DNA from: Roseiarcus sp963832305
GTDB lineage: Bacteria; Pseudomonadota; Alphaproteobacteria; Rhizobiales; Beijerinckiaceae
NCBI GenBank assembly: GCA_963832305.1
Contig: CAWHTU010000023.1
Coordinates: forward strand, 32,144 to 96,143
Direction of reading: 5' to 3'
Length of the DNA stretch: 64,000 nt
The notes under the pieces are model-generated. The model was given only the letters and a program-made list of their open reading frames with translations, searched no databases and was not told the origin of the DNA. Within the stretch, counting starts at the first letter, position 1, and each line of letters starts with the position of its first letter. The position numbers and the translations under genes are program-made. Shown piece after piece: positions 7,958 to 17,549 of this stretch.

Positions 7958-10900
7958 TGAACTTCAATCTCACCGGATGGGCGATCCGCCATCGTTCCCT
8001 CGTAGTCTATTTCATGCTCGTCATCGTGGCGGCGGGAATCGGATCGTACCTCCGTCTCGGGCGCAGCGAGGATCCGGACTTCACCGTCAAGACCATGGTC
8101 GTGCAGGTCGGGTGGCCGGGGGCCACGGTCAGCGACACGCTCCAGCAGATCACCGACCGTCTCGAGCGCAAGCTCGAGGAGACGCCGAACGTGGATTACC
8201 TCAAGAGCTACACGATTCCCGGCCAGGCCACGGTCTTCGTCAACCTGAAGGACTCGACGCCTGCGGCTCGCGTGCCGGACATCTGGTATCAGGTGCGCAA
8301 GAAGATCTCCGATATCCGCGGCGAGCTGCCGCAGGGCATCGTCGGCCCCGGATTCAACGACGAGTTCGGCGACACTTACGGCATCGTCTACGGCTTCACC
8401 GCCGAGGGGTTCACCCATCGGGAGCTGAGGGACACTGTCGACGACGTCCGCAAGCAGCTCCTCGAGCTGCCGGACATCTCGAAGATCGACGTCCTCGGGG
8501 CCCAGGACGAGCGCGTCTATGTGGAGTTCTCGACCGAGCAGCTCGCTGGCCTCGGAATCGACCGCGCTGCGCTGATCGCCGCCCTCGAGGCCCAGAACGC
8601 CGTCACGCCTCAGGGCGTGGTGCAGACCGGCGACGAAAAAATTCTCGTCCGCGTCTCCGGCGCGTTCCGGTCGGAGCGCGACATCCTGTCGGTCAATTTC
8701 GTTGCGAACGGCCGGATGATCCGTCTCGGCGACATCGCGCGCGTCACGCGCGGCCCTGCCGACCCGGCGCAGCCCATGTTCCGGGTCAACGGAAAGGACG
8801 GCATCGGGCTCGCGATCGCCATGCGCAAGGGCGGCGATGTGCTCGCGCTCGGGCGTAATGTCGAGCACGCCATGACCGAGATCAAGGCGAACCTGCCTGT
8901 CGGCATTGAACCGGCGCTCGTCGCGGACCAGCCTGTCACCGTGGATCACGCCGTGGCCGACTTCATGGAGGCGCTATGGGAGGCGATCGCCATCGTCCTT
9001 GGCGTCAGCCTCCTCGCCCTCGGCGTGCGGGCCGGCGCCGTCGTGGCGCTCTCGATCCCGCTCGTCCTCGCCGTCGTATTCGTCACCATGTCGGCGTTCG
9101 GAATCGACCTTCAGCGGATCTCCCTCGGCGCCCTCATCATCGCGCTCGGTCTCCTGGTCGACGACGCCATGATCACCGTCGAGTCGATGGTCACGCGGCT
9201 GGAGCGGGGCGACGAGAAGGAACAGGCGGCCAATTTCGCCTATAGCTCGACCGCCTTTCCGAGGCTGGCCGGCACGCTGGTCACGATCGCGGCATTCGTC
9301 CCGATCGGTTTCGCACGCAGCGCCGCGGGCGAATATACTTTCTCGATCTTCGCTGTCGTCGCGATCGCGCTGATCGGATCGTGGTGCGTCGCGGCTCTGT
9401 TCACGCCCATGCTTGGCGTTTGGGTGCTCAAGAAGCCCAAGACGGCCCATCCGGAACAGCCCGGCCCGATGATGCGCGCCTTCCGCTCCTTCCTCGCGCT
9501 GGCGATGCGAGCCCGCTGGATCACGATCGCCGCGACGCTTGCCCTGTTCGCAACGGCGCTCTTTGGAATGCGCTTCATTCCGCAGCAATTCTTTCCGGCG
9601 TCTGATCGACCCGAACTCCTGGTGGACCTGCAGCTGCCCGAGAATGCGTCGATCTATGCGACGAGGGACGCCTCGGCCCAACTCGACAAGCTTTTGAAGG
9701 ACGATCAGGACGTCGATCACTGGAGCACCTATATCGGGCAGGGCGCCGTCCGGTTCTACCTGCCCCTGAACGTGCAGCTCGCGAACGACTTCTTCGCGCA
9801 GGCCGTGGTCGTCACCAAGGGACTCGAGCAGCGCGAACGAGTGAAGGTGAAACTCGAGAAAGCGCTGGCGGCCGATTTCCCGAACGCCGTCGGTCGGGTC
9901 TACCCTCTGGAACTCGGCCCGCCGGTCGGATGGCCGCTCCAATACCGGGTGAGCGGCCGGGAGCCGGATGAGGTGCGCAAGATCGCCTCCCACGTGGCTG
10001 AGCTTGTCGGCTCGGCCACCGGCGCGGCGAACGTCAACTATAACTGGATGGAGCCTGGTCGCACGATCAGGATCCAGGTCGACCAGGATCAAGCCCGGCT
10101 TCTCGGTCTCAGCTCGCAGGAATTGGCTCTGGCTGTGAATGCGGTCGTCTCCGGCGTCACGGCCACCGAGATGCGCAGCGGGATCTGGCTCGACGACGTC
10201 TTGGTCCGGGCCTCCGCCGAGCAGCGGATGTCGCTGTCGACTATCCGGACGCTTCAGGTTCCGCTGCCGAGCGGGAAAACCATTCCGCTGAGTCAGATCG
10301 CCTCCGTCGAGTACGGCCAGGAATATCCCATCGTCTGGCGCAGGGACCGGCTGCCGACCGTGACGGTGCAGGCCGACCTCGCGCCGGGCACGCAGGCCGC
10401 GACGGTCGTGCGGTCGCTCCAGCCGCAGATCGCGGCGCTGAACGCCACCCTGCCAAGTGGCTACCACGTCAGCGTCGGGGGAAGCGTGGAGGAAAGCGAC
10501 AAGGCGCAGGCGTCGGTCATCGCCGTCGTGCCTTTGATGCTCGTCATCATGCTTACCGTGCTGATGGTTCAGCTTCAGAGCTTCAGCAGCATGATCCTCG
10601 TCATGAGCGTCGCTCCTATGGGCGTCATCGGCGTCGTCGCGGCCTTGCTGCTCGCGGACAAGCCCCTTGGCTTCGTGGCGATCCTCGGCGTGCTCGCGCT
10701 CACCGGCATGATCGCCCGCAACTCGGTGATCCTCATCAACCAGATCGAGACGGACAAGGCGAAGGGACTCCATCCCTGGGACGCAGTCGTCGAGGCCACC
10801 AGTCACCGGGTCCGCCCGATCCTGCTCACCGCTTCCGCGGCGATCCTGGGCATGATCCCGATCGCGCCGACCATCTTCTGGGGTCCGATGGCCTACGCGA

Positions 10901-11070
10901 TCATGGGAGGCCTGGCTGGCGCGACGCTTCTGACCCTGGTCTTCCTCCCCGCGCTTTACGTGGCCTGGTTCAGGATCAAGAGGCCCGATCCCGACTCCGT
11001 CGCGAAACTGGATCTCGGAGATTTTTCAGGGATGCACCACATACGTGTTCTGGAGGAGGCAGACGCATAG
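7957..11070 (+). CDS. RND efflux transporter permease (AcrB/HAE family)
   Basis: A 1037-residue proton-driven trimeric efflux pump of usual length. It has an N-terminal TM helix (SLVVYFMLVIVAAGIGSYL), a first periplasmic pore domain, a TM4-type proton relay (GLLVDDAMITVES, paired Asp), a second periplasmic half and the C-terminal TM bundle (GMIARNSVILINQIE). The start ATG overlaps the adaptor stop (TGATG), so the pair is coupled. No outer-membrane TolC-like gene follows, so it must use a channel encoded elsewhere. Substrate is unknown. The divergent TetR gene is the likely regulator. Confidence 0.95.
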   Translation: MNFNLTGWAIRHRSLVVYFMLVIVAAGIGSYLRLGRSEDPDFTVKTMVVQVGWPGATVSDTLQQITDRLERKLEETPNVDYLKSYTIPGQATVFVNLKDSTPAARVPDIWYQVRKKISDIRGELPQGIVGPGFNDEFGDTYGIVYGFTAEGFTHRELRDTVDDVRKQLLELPDISKIDVLGAQDERVYVEFSTEQLAGLGIDRAALIAALEAQNAVTPQGVVQTGDEKILVRVSGAFRSERDILSVNFVANGRMIRLGDIARVTRGPADPAQPMFRVNGKDGIGLAIAMRKGGDVLALGRNVEHAMTEIKANLPVGIEPALVADQPVTVDHAVADFMEALWEAIAIVLGVSLLALGVRAGAVVALSIPLVLAVVFVTMSAFGIDLQRISLGALIIALGLLVDDAMITVESMVTRLERGDEKEQAANFAYSSTAFPRLAGTLVTIAAFVPIGFARSAAGEYTFSIFAVVAIALIGSWCVAALFTPMLGVWVLKKPKTAHPEQPGPMMRAFRSFLALAMRARWITIAATLALFATALFGMRFIPQQFFPASDRPELLVDLQLPENASIYATRDASAQLDKLLKDDQDVDHWSTYIGQGAVRFYLPLNVQLANDFFAQAVVVTKGLEQRERVKVKLEKALAADFPNAVGRVYPLELGPPVGWPLQYRVSGREPDEVRKIASHVAELVGSATGAANVNYNWMEPGRTIRIQVDQDQARLLGLSSQELALAVNAVVSGVTATEMRSGIWLDDVLVRASAEQRMSLSTIRTLQVPLPSGKTIPLSQIASVEYGQEYPIVWRRDRLPTVTVQADLAPGTQAATVVRSLQPQIAALNATLPSGYHVSVGGSVEESDKAQASVIAVVPLMLVIMLTVLMVQLQSFSSMILVMSVAPMGVIGVVAALLLADKPLGFVAILGVLALTGMIARNSVILINQIETDKAKGLHPWDAVVEATSHRVRPILLTASAAILGMIPIAPTIFWGPMAYAIMGGLAGATLLTLVFLPALYVAWFRIKRPDPDSVAKLDLGDFSGMHHIRVLEEADA

Positions 11071-11164
11071 ACTCTGCCATCTTGAGCCGCGTTGCGGCAT
11101 TGTTCGAGCTGTCGCAGGAGGCGGCGGATCGAAACGCGCAGCACTGGCTAAAGCGTTCAAGCCG

Positions 11165-12337
11165 CTACGGCTTCACCCACTTGCCGTTGGCCTTCGACGA
11201 CTTGACCGCCGCCTCGACGAAGGCGAGGCCCTTGACTCCGTCGTCGATGGTCGGGAAATGCACTGGCTTCGCGGGCTTCTTGCCGACCCGCGCGGCCCTG
11301 ATGGCGAGCGCAATCTCGTTGTAGATTGTGGCGAAGCCTTCGAGATAGCCTTCGGGATGACCGGGCGGGATGCGGGTCACTCGCGCCGCCGCTTCGCCCG
11401 AGTCGGGGCCGCCGCGGCCGATGATGCGGGTCGATTTCTCATAGGGCGACCAGTAGAGATAGTTCGGATTGTCCTGCCGCCAGTGGAAACCGCCCTTGGT
11501 CCCGTAGACCCGCAGCATGAGCCCGTTCTCGTTGCCCGGCGCGACCTGGCTCGCCCAGATCGCGCCGCGCGCGCCATTGGCGTAGCGCAACATGATCTGC
11601 GCATTGTCGTCGAGCTTGCGCCCGGCGCCGAACGAGGTGAGGTCGGCGGCGAGCTCGGCGAGCTCGAGCCCGGTCACGTAGTCGGCGAGATTATAGGCGT
11701 GGGTGCCGATGTCCCCGAGCGATCCGCCCGCCCCCGAGCGTTTCGGGTCGACCCGCCATTCGGCCTGCTTGTTGCCGGCGGCCTCGGTCGCGCCGGTCAG
11801 CCAGTCCTGCGGATATTCGGCCTGGACGAGACGGATTTCGCCGAGTTCGCCGGCGCGGACCATCTCGCGCATCCGGCGCACCAGAGGATAGCCGGTGTAA
11901 TTGTGGGTGAGCGCGAACACCAGGCCCGACTTCTCGACCGCCGCGCGCATCTTCTTCGCTTCCGCGAGGCTCACCGTCAGCGGCTTGTCGCAGATGACAT
12001 GGATGCCGGCCTTGAGAAACGCATAGGTCGGCCCGGCGTGGACATTGTTCGGAGTGACGATCGCGACCGCCTCGATCCCGTCGGGGCGCTTGGCTTCGGC
12101 TTTGGCCATGCTCTCGTAGTCGTCGTAGACGCGGTCCGGCGCGAGGTCGAGCGCGGCGCCCGAACGGCGCGCCTTCTCCGGCGTCGACGAGAGCGCGCCG
12201 GCGACGAGCTCATACTGGTCGTCGATGCGGGAGGCGACGCGGTGAACCGCGCCGATGAACGCCCCCTCGCCGCCGCCGACCATTCCGAGCCTGATCCTGC
12301 CGCCCCTCTTGGCGTCGCTGCGTCCCTCGATTGCCAT
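11165..12337 (-). CDS. Gfo/Idh/MocA-family NAD(P)-dependent oxidoreductase
   Basis: A 390-residue sugar or inositol dehydrogenase-type enzyme. The N-terminal Rossmann fold has GMVGGGEGAFIGAVH, then AVAIVTPNNVH and the family motif HVICDKPLT (Lys of the EKP-like motif). The C-terminal domain carries GGSLGDIGTHAYNLADYVTG, where the GDIGxH motif supplies catalytic Asp and His. It lies 13 bases downstream of a TIM-barrel isomerase gene on the same strand. Such pairs act in inositol or sugar catabolism, but the exact substrate cannot be assigned. Confidence 0.9.
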   Translation of the reverse strand: MAIEGRSDAKRGGRIRLGMVGGGEGAFIGAVHRVASRIDDQYELVAGALSSTPEKARRSGAALDLAPDRVYDDYESMAKAEAKRPDGIEAVAIVTPNNVHAGPTYAFLKAGIHVICDKPLTVSLAEAKKMRAAVEKSGLVFALTHNYTGYPLVRRMREMVRAGELGEIRLVQAEYPQDWLTGATEAAGNKQAEWRVDPKRSGAGGSLGDIGTHAYNLADYVTGLELAELAADLTSFGAGRKLDDNAQIMLRYANGARGAIWASQVAPGNENGLMLRVYGTKGGFHWRQDNPNYLYWSPYEKSTRIIGRGGPDSGEAAARVTRIPPGHPEGYLEGFATIYNEIALAIRAARVGKKPAKPVHFPTIDDGVKGLAFVEAAVKSSKANGKWVKP

Positions 12338-12350
12338 CGTTGTCCTCCCC

Positions 12351-13415
12351 TCACCTTAGTCCGAGCGCACGGTTGATCTGCTTCTTGTCGACCGCTCCGC
12401 CGGCAAAGTCGTCGAACGCCTTCTCGGTGACGCGGATGATGTGATGCTTGATGAAGTCGGCGCCCTCGCGCGCCCCGTCCTCCGGGTGCTTGAGCGCGCA
12501 TTCCCATTCGAGCACCGCCCAGGACGAATAGCCGTATTGCGCCATCTTCGAGAACACCCCGCCGAAATCGACTTGGCCGTCGCCGAGCGAGCGGAAACGG
12601 CCGGCGCGGTCAACCCAACCTGCGTAGCCGGAATAGACGCCCTGCCGGCCGGTCGGGTTGAACTCGGCGTCCTTGACGTGAAACGCGCAGATGCGGTCGT
12701 GATAGATGTCAATGAATTCGAGATAGTCGAGCTGCTGCAGCACGAAGTGCGAAGGATCGTAGTTGATGCCGCAGCGCTTGTGGCCTTTCAGCGCGTCGAG
12801 AAAGCGCTCGAAAGTCGCCCCATCGAAGATATCTTCGCCGGGATGAAGCTCGTAGCCGACGTCGACGCCGGCCTCGTCGAACGCGTCGAGGATCGGCTTC
12901 CAGCGCTTCGCGAGTTCCGCGAATGCGGTCTCGATAAGTCCGGGCGCGCGCTGGGGCCAGGGATAGACATAGGGCCAGGCGAGCGCGCCGGAAAACGTGA
13001 CGTGGGACGCAAGGCCGAAGTTGCGCGAGGCCTTGGCGCCTTTCATCAGCTGATCGACCGCCCATTTCTGGCGCTCGGCGGGCTTGCCGTGAACTTCCTT
13101 CGGCGCGAATGCGTCGAACGCGTCGTCGTAAGCCGGGTTGACGGCCACCAGCTGGCCTTGCAGATGGGTCGAGAGCTCGGTGATCTCGACGCCGTGAGTC
13201 GACGCTGTTCCTTTCAGCTCGTCGCAATAGGCCTTCGAAGACGCGGCCCTGGCGAGATCGAATAGCCGACCGTCCCAGGTCGGGATCTGCACGCCCTTGT
13301 ACCCGAGCGAGGACGCCCACTTGCATATGCTCGCGAACGAATTGAACGGCGCCGCATCGCCCGCGAACTGGGCCAGAAAAATCGCCGGCCCCTTGACCAT
13401 ACCAGCCAAAATCAC
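12351..13415 (-). CDS. Sugar phosphate isomerase/epimerase, xylose-isomerase-like TIM barrel
   Basis: A 354-residue TIM barrel of the AP-endonuclease-2/IolE-IolI type. Metal-binding patterns are visible: VGYELHPGEDIFDG (Glu, His), CGINYDPSHFVLQQLD (Asp, His), ICAFHVKDAEF and WAVLEWEC (Glu). It is the first gene of the pair with the Gfo/Idh/MocA dehydrogenase. Together they probably oxidise and isomerise a cyclitol or sugar derivative. ATG 13415 is the longest start. A second in-frame ATG at residue 6 is possible. Confidence 0.88.
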   Translation of the reverse strand: MILAGMVKGPAIFLAQFAGDAAPFNSFASICKWASSLGYKGVQIPTWDGRLFDLARAASSKAYCDELKGTASTHGVEITELSTHLQGQLVAVNPAYDDAFDAFAPKEVHGKPAERQKWAVDQLMKGAKASRNFGLASHVTFSGALAWPYVYPWPQRAPGLIETAFAELAKRWKPILDAFDEAGVDVGYELHPGEDIFDGATFERFLDALKGHKRCGINYDPSHFVLQQLDYLEFIDIYHDRICAFHVKDAEFNPTGRQGVYSGYAGWVDRAGRFRSLGDGQVDFGGVFSKMAQYGYSSWAVLEWECALKHPEDGAREGADFIKHHIIRVTEKAFDDFAGGAVDKKQINRALGLR

Positions 13416-13499
13416 CTCCTCGCTTTGCGCGCTCCGGTCGCGCGCCCAAACCGTAAGAAACGGGAAGCGCGCGAACGCGCTTGCCCGGCTGCTCCCCTG

Positions 13500-13637
13500 T
13501 TAGAACGTCGAGTTGTTGAGATAGAAGCCCTTCGCGTTTTTCTTGGCGATCAGCCACGCCTTGAGGATGGCATCGCTCCGCGCCGGAATTCCTTCCTCAT
13601 CGCCGAGCACAGTTACGTCCATTGCGAACGTCACCAT
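13500..13637 (-). CDS. Small hypothetical protein
   Basis: A possible 45-residue protein (VTFAMDVTVLGDEEG then AWLIAKKNAKGFYLNNSTF). GGGAAGG lies seven bases before ATG 13637. The frame is open to 13682, which would give 60 residues. It has no recognisable domain. It lies upstream of the sugar isomerase on the same strand, separated by 84 bases. Coding is supported only by the ribosome site and a sensible composition. Confidence 0.4.
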   Translation of the reverse strand: MVTFAMDVTVLGDEEGIPARSDAILKAWLIAKKNAKGFYLNNSTF

Positions 13638-13682
13638 GAGCGCCTTCCCTAGGACTCGATATTCTTTGTCTTTCGGTAACAT

Positions 13683-14071
13683 GTCAGCGGAACGCTAACA
13701 CCCGGAGGGCGGACGCGTAAAGCGCACGCGACGCTCCGTCCGGGAGCTTCGGTCGCTTGCGATGAAGGCGAGCCGCAGCGGAAAGCGGCGCTTTCTGGGC
13801 ATGCGGCGGAACCCATCGCCGGATAGAGCCTGGACCGCTTACACAACAGTAACCCGCACGGGTTAAACCATGGGCGAGGTCCGAATGATTTGGACCTGTC
13901 CTTCGCGTTATCGCCGGCCGCAGCGTGGGCCGGCGGCCGCCATGATGGCCGCCCGCGCATTCATCGAAGGTCTGCCGGGATGCACCACGCGGATTGCGAA
14001 ATTGCGCCGAAAGTCGATCGTTGGCCGCTCCCGAGGGTGAGCGCGCCGTCTCCGTCGAGATCGGCCCGATC
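13683..14071. other. Intergenic, no gene seen
   Basis: About 390 bases before the GGDEF gene. The only structure is a GC-rich inverted region near 13915-13940 (GCCGGCCGCAGCGTGGGCCGGC). An in-frame TTG at 13994 could lengthen the GGDEF protein, but that stretch does not look like protein. No RNA gene is recognised. Confidence 0.4.
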
Positions 14072-15175
14072 ATGAAAATCCGTGGACTTGGCCGATCGAC
14101 GGTCCGGGCCGCCCTCGCCCTCGGCGCGGTCACTCTCGGGGCGGCGGCGGTCGCCGGCGGGCAGTCTTTTTTCAAGGGGGGAGGGCTGACCGTTTTGCTG
14201 TCGCTCATCCCCGGCGAAACGCTGGTCCTTCAGCTGTTGCTGATCGGCTGGATCGGCGTTGCGCTCGGCCGCTTCACGGTCGGAGCCGAGTCGAGCCGGG
14301 TTCCGAGCGGCGGCCAGACGGCTCCACATCGACAGACGGCGGTGAAGGAGGAGAAGATCGACCGGATCTTGCGCCAGATCGCGAAGGTGCTTCAGGCGCA
14401 TCTTGCCGACAGCGTGAGCTTTTCCGAGCGGCTGGACGGCGCCAACGAACGGCTGTCGCAGCAGGAAAGCATCGGCCCGGTCAAGGACATCGTGCTGGCC
14501 CTCATCGACGACAATCGTGACATGCGCGACAAGCTTTCCAATGTCAGAAACCAGCTCGAAGAATCGCGTCTCCAGGTCATGCAGTTGCAAACGAACCTCG
14601 AGCGGGCCGAGGAGGCCGGACTGCGCGACGTCGTGACCGCGATCGGCAATCGTCGCTTCTTTGACGCCTGCTTCGCCGAGGAAGTGGAGAAGGCGCAACG
14701 GCTAGGCGACAGCTTCTGCCTCGCCCTCGCCGACATCGATCGCTTCAAGCATGTCAACGACCGGTTCGGCCATCTTGTCGGCGACCGCCTCTTACGCCTG
14801 TTCGCCAACATCTTGGTGCGGAACGTACGCGGGCAGGACAAGGTGGCGCGATTTGGCGGCGAGGAATTCGCGCTGATATTCCCGGGCGCGCGTCTCGCGG
14901 AGGCGGTCAGCGCCGTCGAGCGAATCCGGGAAGTTCTGGAAGCCAAGCAGTGGACGGTCGAGCCGAGCGGCGAGCGAGTGGGCAAGGTGACGGCCTCGTT
15001 CGGGGTTGGGAGGCTAAGCGGCGGCGAGTCGCCAACGGATTTCCTGCGCCGGGTCGACCAGCTCCTTTATGAGGCGAAGGTTAGGGGAAGAAATCGCGTC
15101 GTCGCCGACGGCGAAAAAGACGGCGAGCCCTCCTCGAGGCGGCCTTCCGATGATCTGCGGGCCGCGGCAGGCTGA
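14072..15175 (+). CDS. Diguanylate cyclase (GGDEF domain) with N-terminal membrane segments
   Basis: A 367-residue protein that makes cyclic di-GMP from GTP. Two hydrophobic segments (about 10-30 and 45-68, GETLVLQLLLIGWIGVALG) anchor it, followed by a coiled-coil-like region and a GGDEF domain from about 190. The active site is R-F-GGEEF (residues 262-266). An RGQD at 253-256, five residues before it, is the RxxD inhibitory I-site, so product feedback is expected. LADIDRFKHVND is the metal-binding strand. It lies upstream of the flagellar cluster, which fits a motility-related signal (inference). Start ATG 14072 is preferred over TTG 13994. Confidence 0.93.
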   Translation: MKIRGLGRSTVRAALALGAVTLGAAAVAGGQSFFKGGGLTVLLSLIPGETLVLQLLLIGWIGVALGRFTVGAESSRVPSGGQTAPHRQTAVKEEKIDRILRQIAKVLQAHLADSVSFSERLDGANERLSQQESIGPVKDIVLALIDDNRDMRDKLSNVRNQLEESRLQVMQLQTNLERAEEAGLRDVVTAIGNRRFFDACFAEEVEKAQRLGDSFCLALADIDRFKHVNDRFGHLVGDRLLRLFANILVRNVRGQDKVARFGGEEFALIFPGARLAEAVSAVERIREVLEAKQWTVEPSGERVGKVTASFGVGRLSGGESPTDFLRRVDQLLYEAKVRGRNRVVADGEKDGEPSSRRPSDDLRAAAG

Positions 15176-15199
15176 GCCGCTCGTCGGGAGCGCGCGACG

Positions 15200-15643
15200 A
15201 TGTCCAACCGCCGAAACGATGAGTTTCAATACGCCCTCGACGAAGCGCGGCGGCAGGCCCAGGCGCGGGAAGACGACAGGCCGAGGCCGCGCGGAGGAGC
15301 GCGCGTCCGCGCACAGCTCGAATTTGGCCCCGCTCCGGGTTCCGGCGGAGAGGCGCGTTTCGGTCTGGCGCTCGAGTGGACGGATGATCCGGCGGACCGG
15401 CAGAGACGGCAGGCGCCCGCTTCGACTGAAGAAGCGGCGCTCGATCCCGCCGAAATCGCCGTCGAGCTCGGTCTTTCGGGGCCGCTCACGCAGGATCAGC
15501 TTGTATCGCATTGGCGCGATTTCGTCTGGCGGAATCATCCCGACCGGCAGCCCGCTCACGCCCGGAAGAGCGCCAACGCCCGGGTCGCAATCGCCAACAC
15601 CTTATACGATCGGGCGCGGCGCGAGCTCGTCAGGCGACGATGA
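15200..15643 (+). CDS. J-domain protein (DnaJ-like)
   Basis: A 147-residue protein with a charged, probably flexible N-terminus (REDDRPRPRGGARVRA) and a J-domain-like C-terminus: LTQDQLVSHWRDFVWRNHPDRQ, then NARVAIANTLYDRARREL. The HPD tripeptide that stimulates DnaK ATPase is present, but the domain is short and ends at helix III. It starts 24 bases after the GGDEF gene on the same strand and converges on the flagellar minus-strand genes. Its client is unknown. Confidence 0.75.
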   Translation: MSNRRNDEFQYALDEARRQAQAREDDRPRPRGGARVRAQLEFGPAPGSGGEARFGLALEWTDDPADRQRRQAPASTEEAALDPAEIAVELGLSGPLTQDQLVSHWRDFVWRNHPDRQPAHARKSANARVAIANTLYDRARRELVRRR

Positions 15644-15653
15644 CGCGGGCGGG

Positions 15654-16160
15654 TTATTGGAAGATCCGATTGCGGGAGAAGAGCGCGGCCCCGTTCGCGC
15701 CCTTGGCGACGGCAAGCAGAGGCGCGCCCTTGTCGTCGAGCAGGGCCCAGCCGCCGTCTCGCGCGACAATCGCCGCGATATGGCCGACGCCAGGCACGCT
15801 GTCGCCGGGGACGGCCGAGCGGAGCGCTCCGTCGATCCTCAGCCAGACGCGATCTGCCCGCGCCGCGACGATTTCGATCGGCCGTGATTGTGGCGCGGCC
15901 ATGCCCGCGGAAGCGGCGAACGAACCCGTCGCCGCCATGTCGACGGCTGCTCCTCCGTCTGCGGCCGGCGCGGCGGGACGCTCGGCCGGAGGCGGGCCGC
16001 CCCCGCTGCCGCGCGGCTGGGCGAAGATCGCCAGATGTTCGAGGCCGTTGATGCGGGTCTTCCCTCCGCCGTAGGCCAGCATATAGACGGCGAATCCGAC
16101 TGACATGCCGGCGAGCGCCGTTCCAACCGCGCGAATTGCAATCTCTTGACCCGGGACCAT
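15654..16160 (-). CDS. Single-pass membrane protein downstream of fliI, GspC/PilP-like C-terminus, unknown function
   Basis: A 168-residue protein with an N-terminal TM helix (VGTALAGMSVGFAVYMLAYG), a Gly/Pro/Ala-rich periplasmic linker (about 45-85) and a compact beta-rich C-terminus (DRVWLRIDGALRSAVPGDSVPGVGHIAAIV). The GDSVPGVGxI pattern recalls PilP/GspC domains, but similarity is weak. It starts six bases after fliI and is probably the last gene of the flgF-fliI transcript. I do not recognise a named flagellar protein. Confidence 0.6.
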   Translation of the reverse strand: MVPGQEIAIRAVGTALAGMSVGFAVYMLAYGGGKTRINGLEHLAIFAQPRGSGGGPPPAERPAAPAADGGAAVDMAATGSFAASAGMAAPQSRPIEIVAARADRVWLRIDGALRSAVPGDSVPGVGHIAAIVARDGGWALLDDKGAPLLAVAKGANGAALFSRNRIFQ

Positions 16161-16166
16161 GGGGCC

Positions 16167-17549
16167 TCACATTTCCGGAGTCTTGTCGAGGGTCTTGGCG
16201 TCGCTCCGCAGAGCGGCGGCGAGGTCGATAAATGGATCCTCGCACCGCGGCGCGTCGACCGCCTGGTTCATCGCCTCATAGATGCGCGGGACCGACTTGA
16301 TCGCCTTGTCGAGGGTGGGGTCGGCGCCGGACGTGTAGCCGCCCATGAGACGCAATTCGCGCGTCTCCTCGAAGCGGGCGATCAGCGATCGCAGATTCGC
16401 AACCACTTTGCGCTGCTCGGGACGCCACGCGGGATGGGACATCCTCGACACCGAGGAGAGAACATTGACCGCCGGATATCGCCCTTCGTCGGCGATCGCG
16501 CGCTCCAGCACGATATGGCCGTCGAGGGCTCCGCGGATCGCGTCGGCGACGGGATCGTTGTGGTCGTCGCCATCGACCAGCACCGAGAAGACGCCAGTGA
16601 TCGAACCGGAGCCTTCCGCCCCCGGGCCGGCGCGCTCGAGGAGCCGAGGCAGATCGCTGAAGACGCTCGGCGCATAGCCGCGGGCGACGGCGGGCTCTCC
16701 CGCCGCGAGCGCCACGTCGCGCGCGGCATGGGCAAAACGCGTGACCGAATCCACGATCAGCAACACCGAATCGCCCTGATCGCGGAAGTATTCGGCGATC
16801 GCCATCGCGGTTTTGGGAGCGAGGCGGCGCATCATGGGACTCTCGTCGCCGGTCGAAACGACAGCGACGGCGGAGGTGCGGTCCTCGCCAAGCGTGCTGT
16901 CGAGAAATTCGCGCACTTCGCGGCCGCGTTCGCCGACAAGCGCGATGACGACGGTGTCGATCGGGGTCGACCGGGCCAGCATCGCCAGAAGCGACGATTT
17001 GCCGACCCCGGAGCCGGCGAATACGCCCACCCTCTGCCCCAGGCACAGCGGAGTGAAGAGATCGACGACTCGAACCCCGGTCCGGAGGGGCGCATGAACG
17101 CGCCCGCGCTTGAGGGGAAGAGGGGGAGCCGCGTCGAGCGGCGCAGCCCGGTCTCCGCAAGCGAGTTCGCCGGCGCCGTCGATCGGCCGCCCGAGCGCGT
17201 CCACGACCCGGCCTTTCCAGGATCGATGCGGCGACAGCGACAGGTTGTCGGTGCGATAGGCGCGTGCGCCGATCGTTGCTTCGCTGCGCGCGTCGAACGG
17301 CTTGAGCGTCGCCGAGGCTTCGTCGATCCTGACCACTTCGCCGATCTGGACGCGATCGCCGACATCGACGGCGACGCACTCGCCGAGCTTGAGAAAGCGC
17401 GACAGACCAGCGACGCGATAATGCGACATCGAGATCTCGACGATGACGCCGCTCACGCGCGCCGCCGGCAAATTTCGCACTCCCCACGCAACCTGCCGCT
17501 CGAGCCGCTCGAGGGCCGGCAGGGCAGCGTCGGCGCGAGCCTCGATCAA
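16167..17549 (-). CDS. fliI: Flagellum-specific ATPase FliI
   Basis: A 460-residue F1-beta-like ATPase of the flagellar type III export apparatus at the cytoplasmic membrane, which helps deliver substrates. It has Walker A GSGVGKSS, Walker B SVLLIVDSVTRF, and FliI-type motifs IALVGERGREVREFL and SVFSDLPRLLERAG. Length is normal. It overlaps flgF by four bases (ATGA). A FliH stator gene is not seen nearby. Confidence 0.97.
   Translation of the reverse strand: MIEARADAALPALERLERQVAWGVRNLPAARVSGVIVEISMSHYRVAGLSRFLKLGECVAVDVGDRVQIGEVVRIDEASATLKPFDARSEATIGARAYRTDNLSLSPHRSWKGRVVDALGRPIDGAGELACGDRAAPLDAAPPLPLKRGRVHAPLRTGVRVVDLFTPLCLGQRVGVFAGSGVGKSSLLAMLARSTPIDTVVIALVGERGREVREFLDSTLGEDRTSAVAVVSTGDESPMMRRLAPKTAMAIAEYFRDQGDSVLLIVDSVTRFAHAARDVALAAGEPAVARGYAPSVFSDLPRLLERAGPGAEGSGSITGVFSVLVDGDDHNDPVADAIRGALDGHIVLERAIADEGRYPAVNVLSSVSRMSHPAWRPEQRKVVANLRSLIARFEETRELRLMGGYTSGADPTLDKAIKSVPRIYEAMNQAVDAPRCEDPFIDLAAALRSDAKTLDKTPEM

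Noticed and set aside
8974..10806. 610-codon antisense frame opposite the RND pump
   Set aside because: Asp/Arg/His-rich shadow composition with no domain.
7600..11070. RND permease with a 119-residue N-terminal extension
   Set aside because: The extension overlaps the adaptor gene in another frame, and the pump N-terminus is at ATG 7957.
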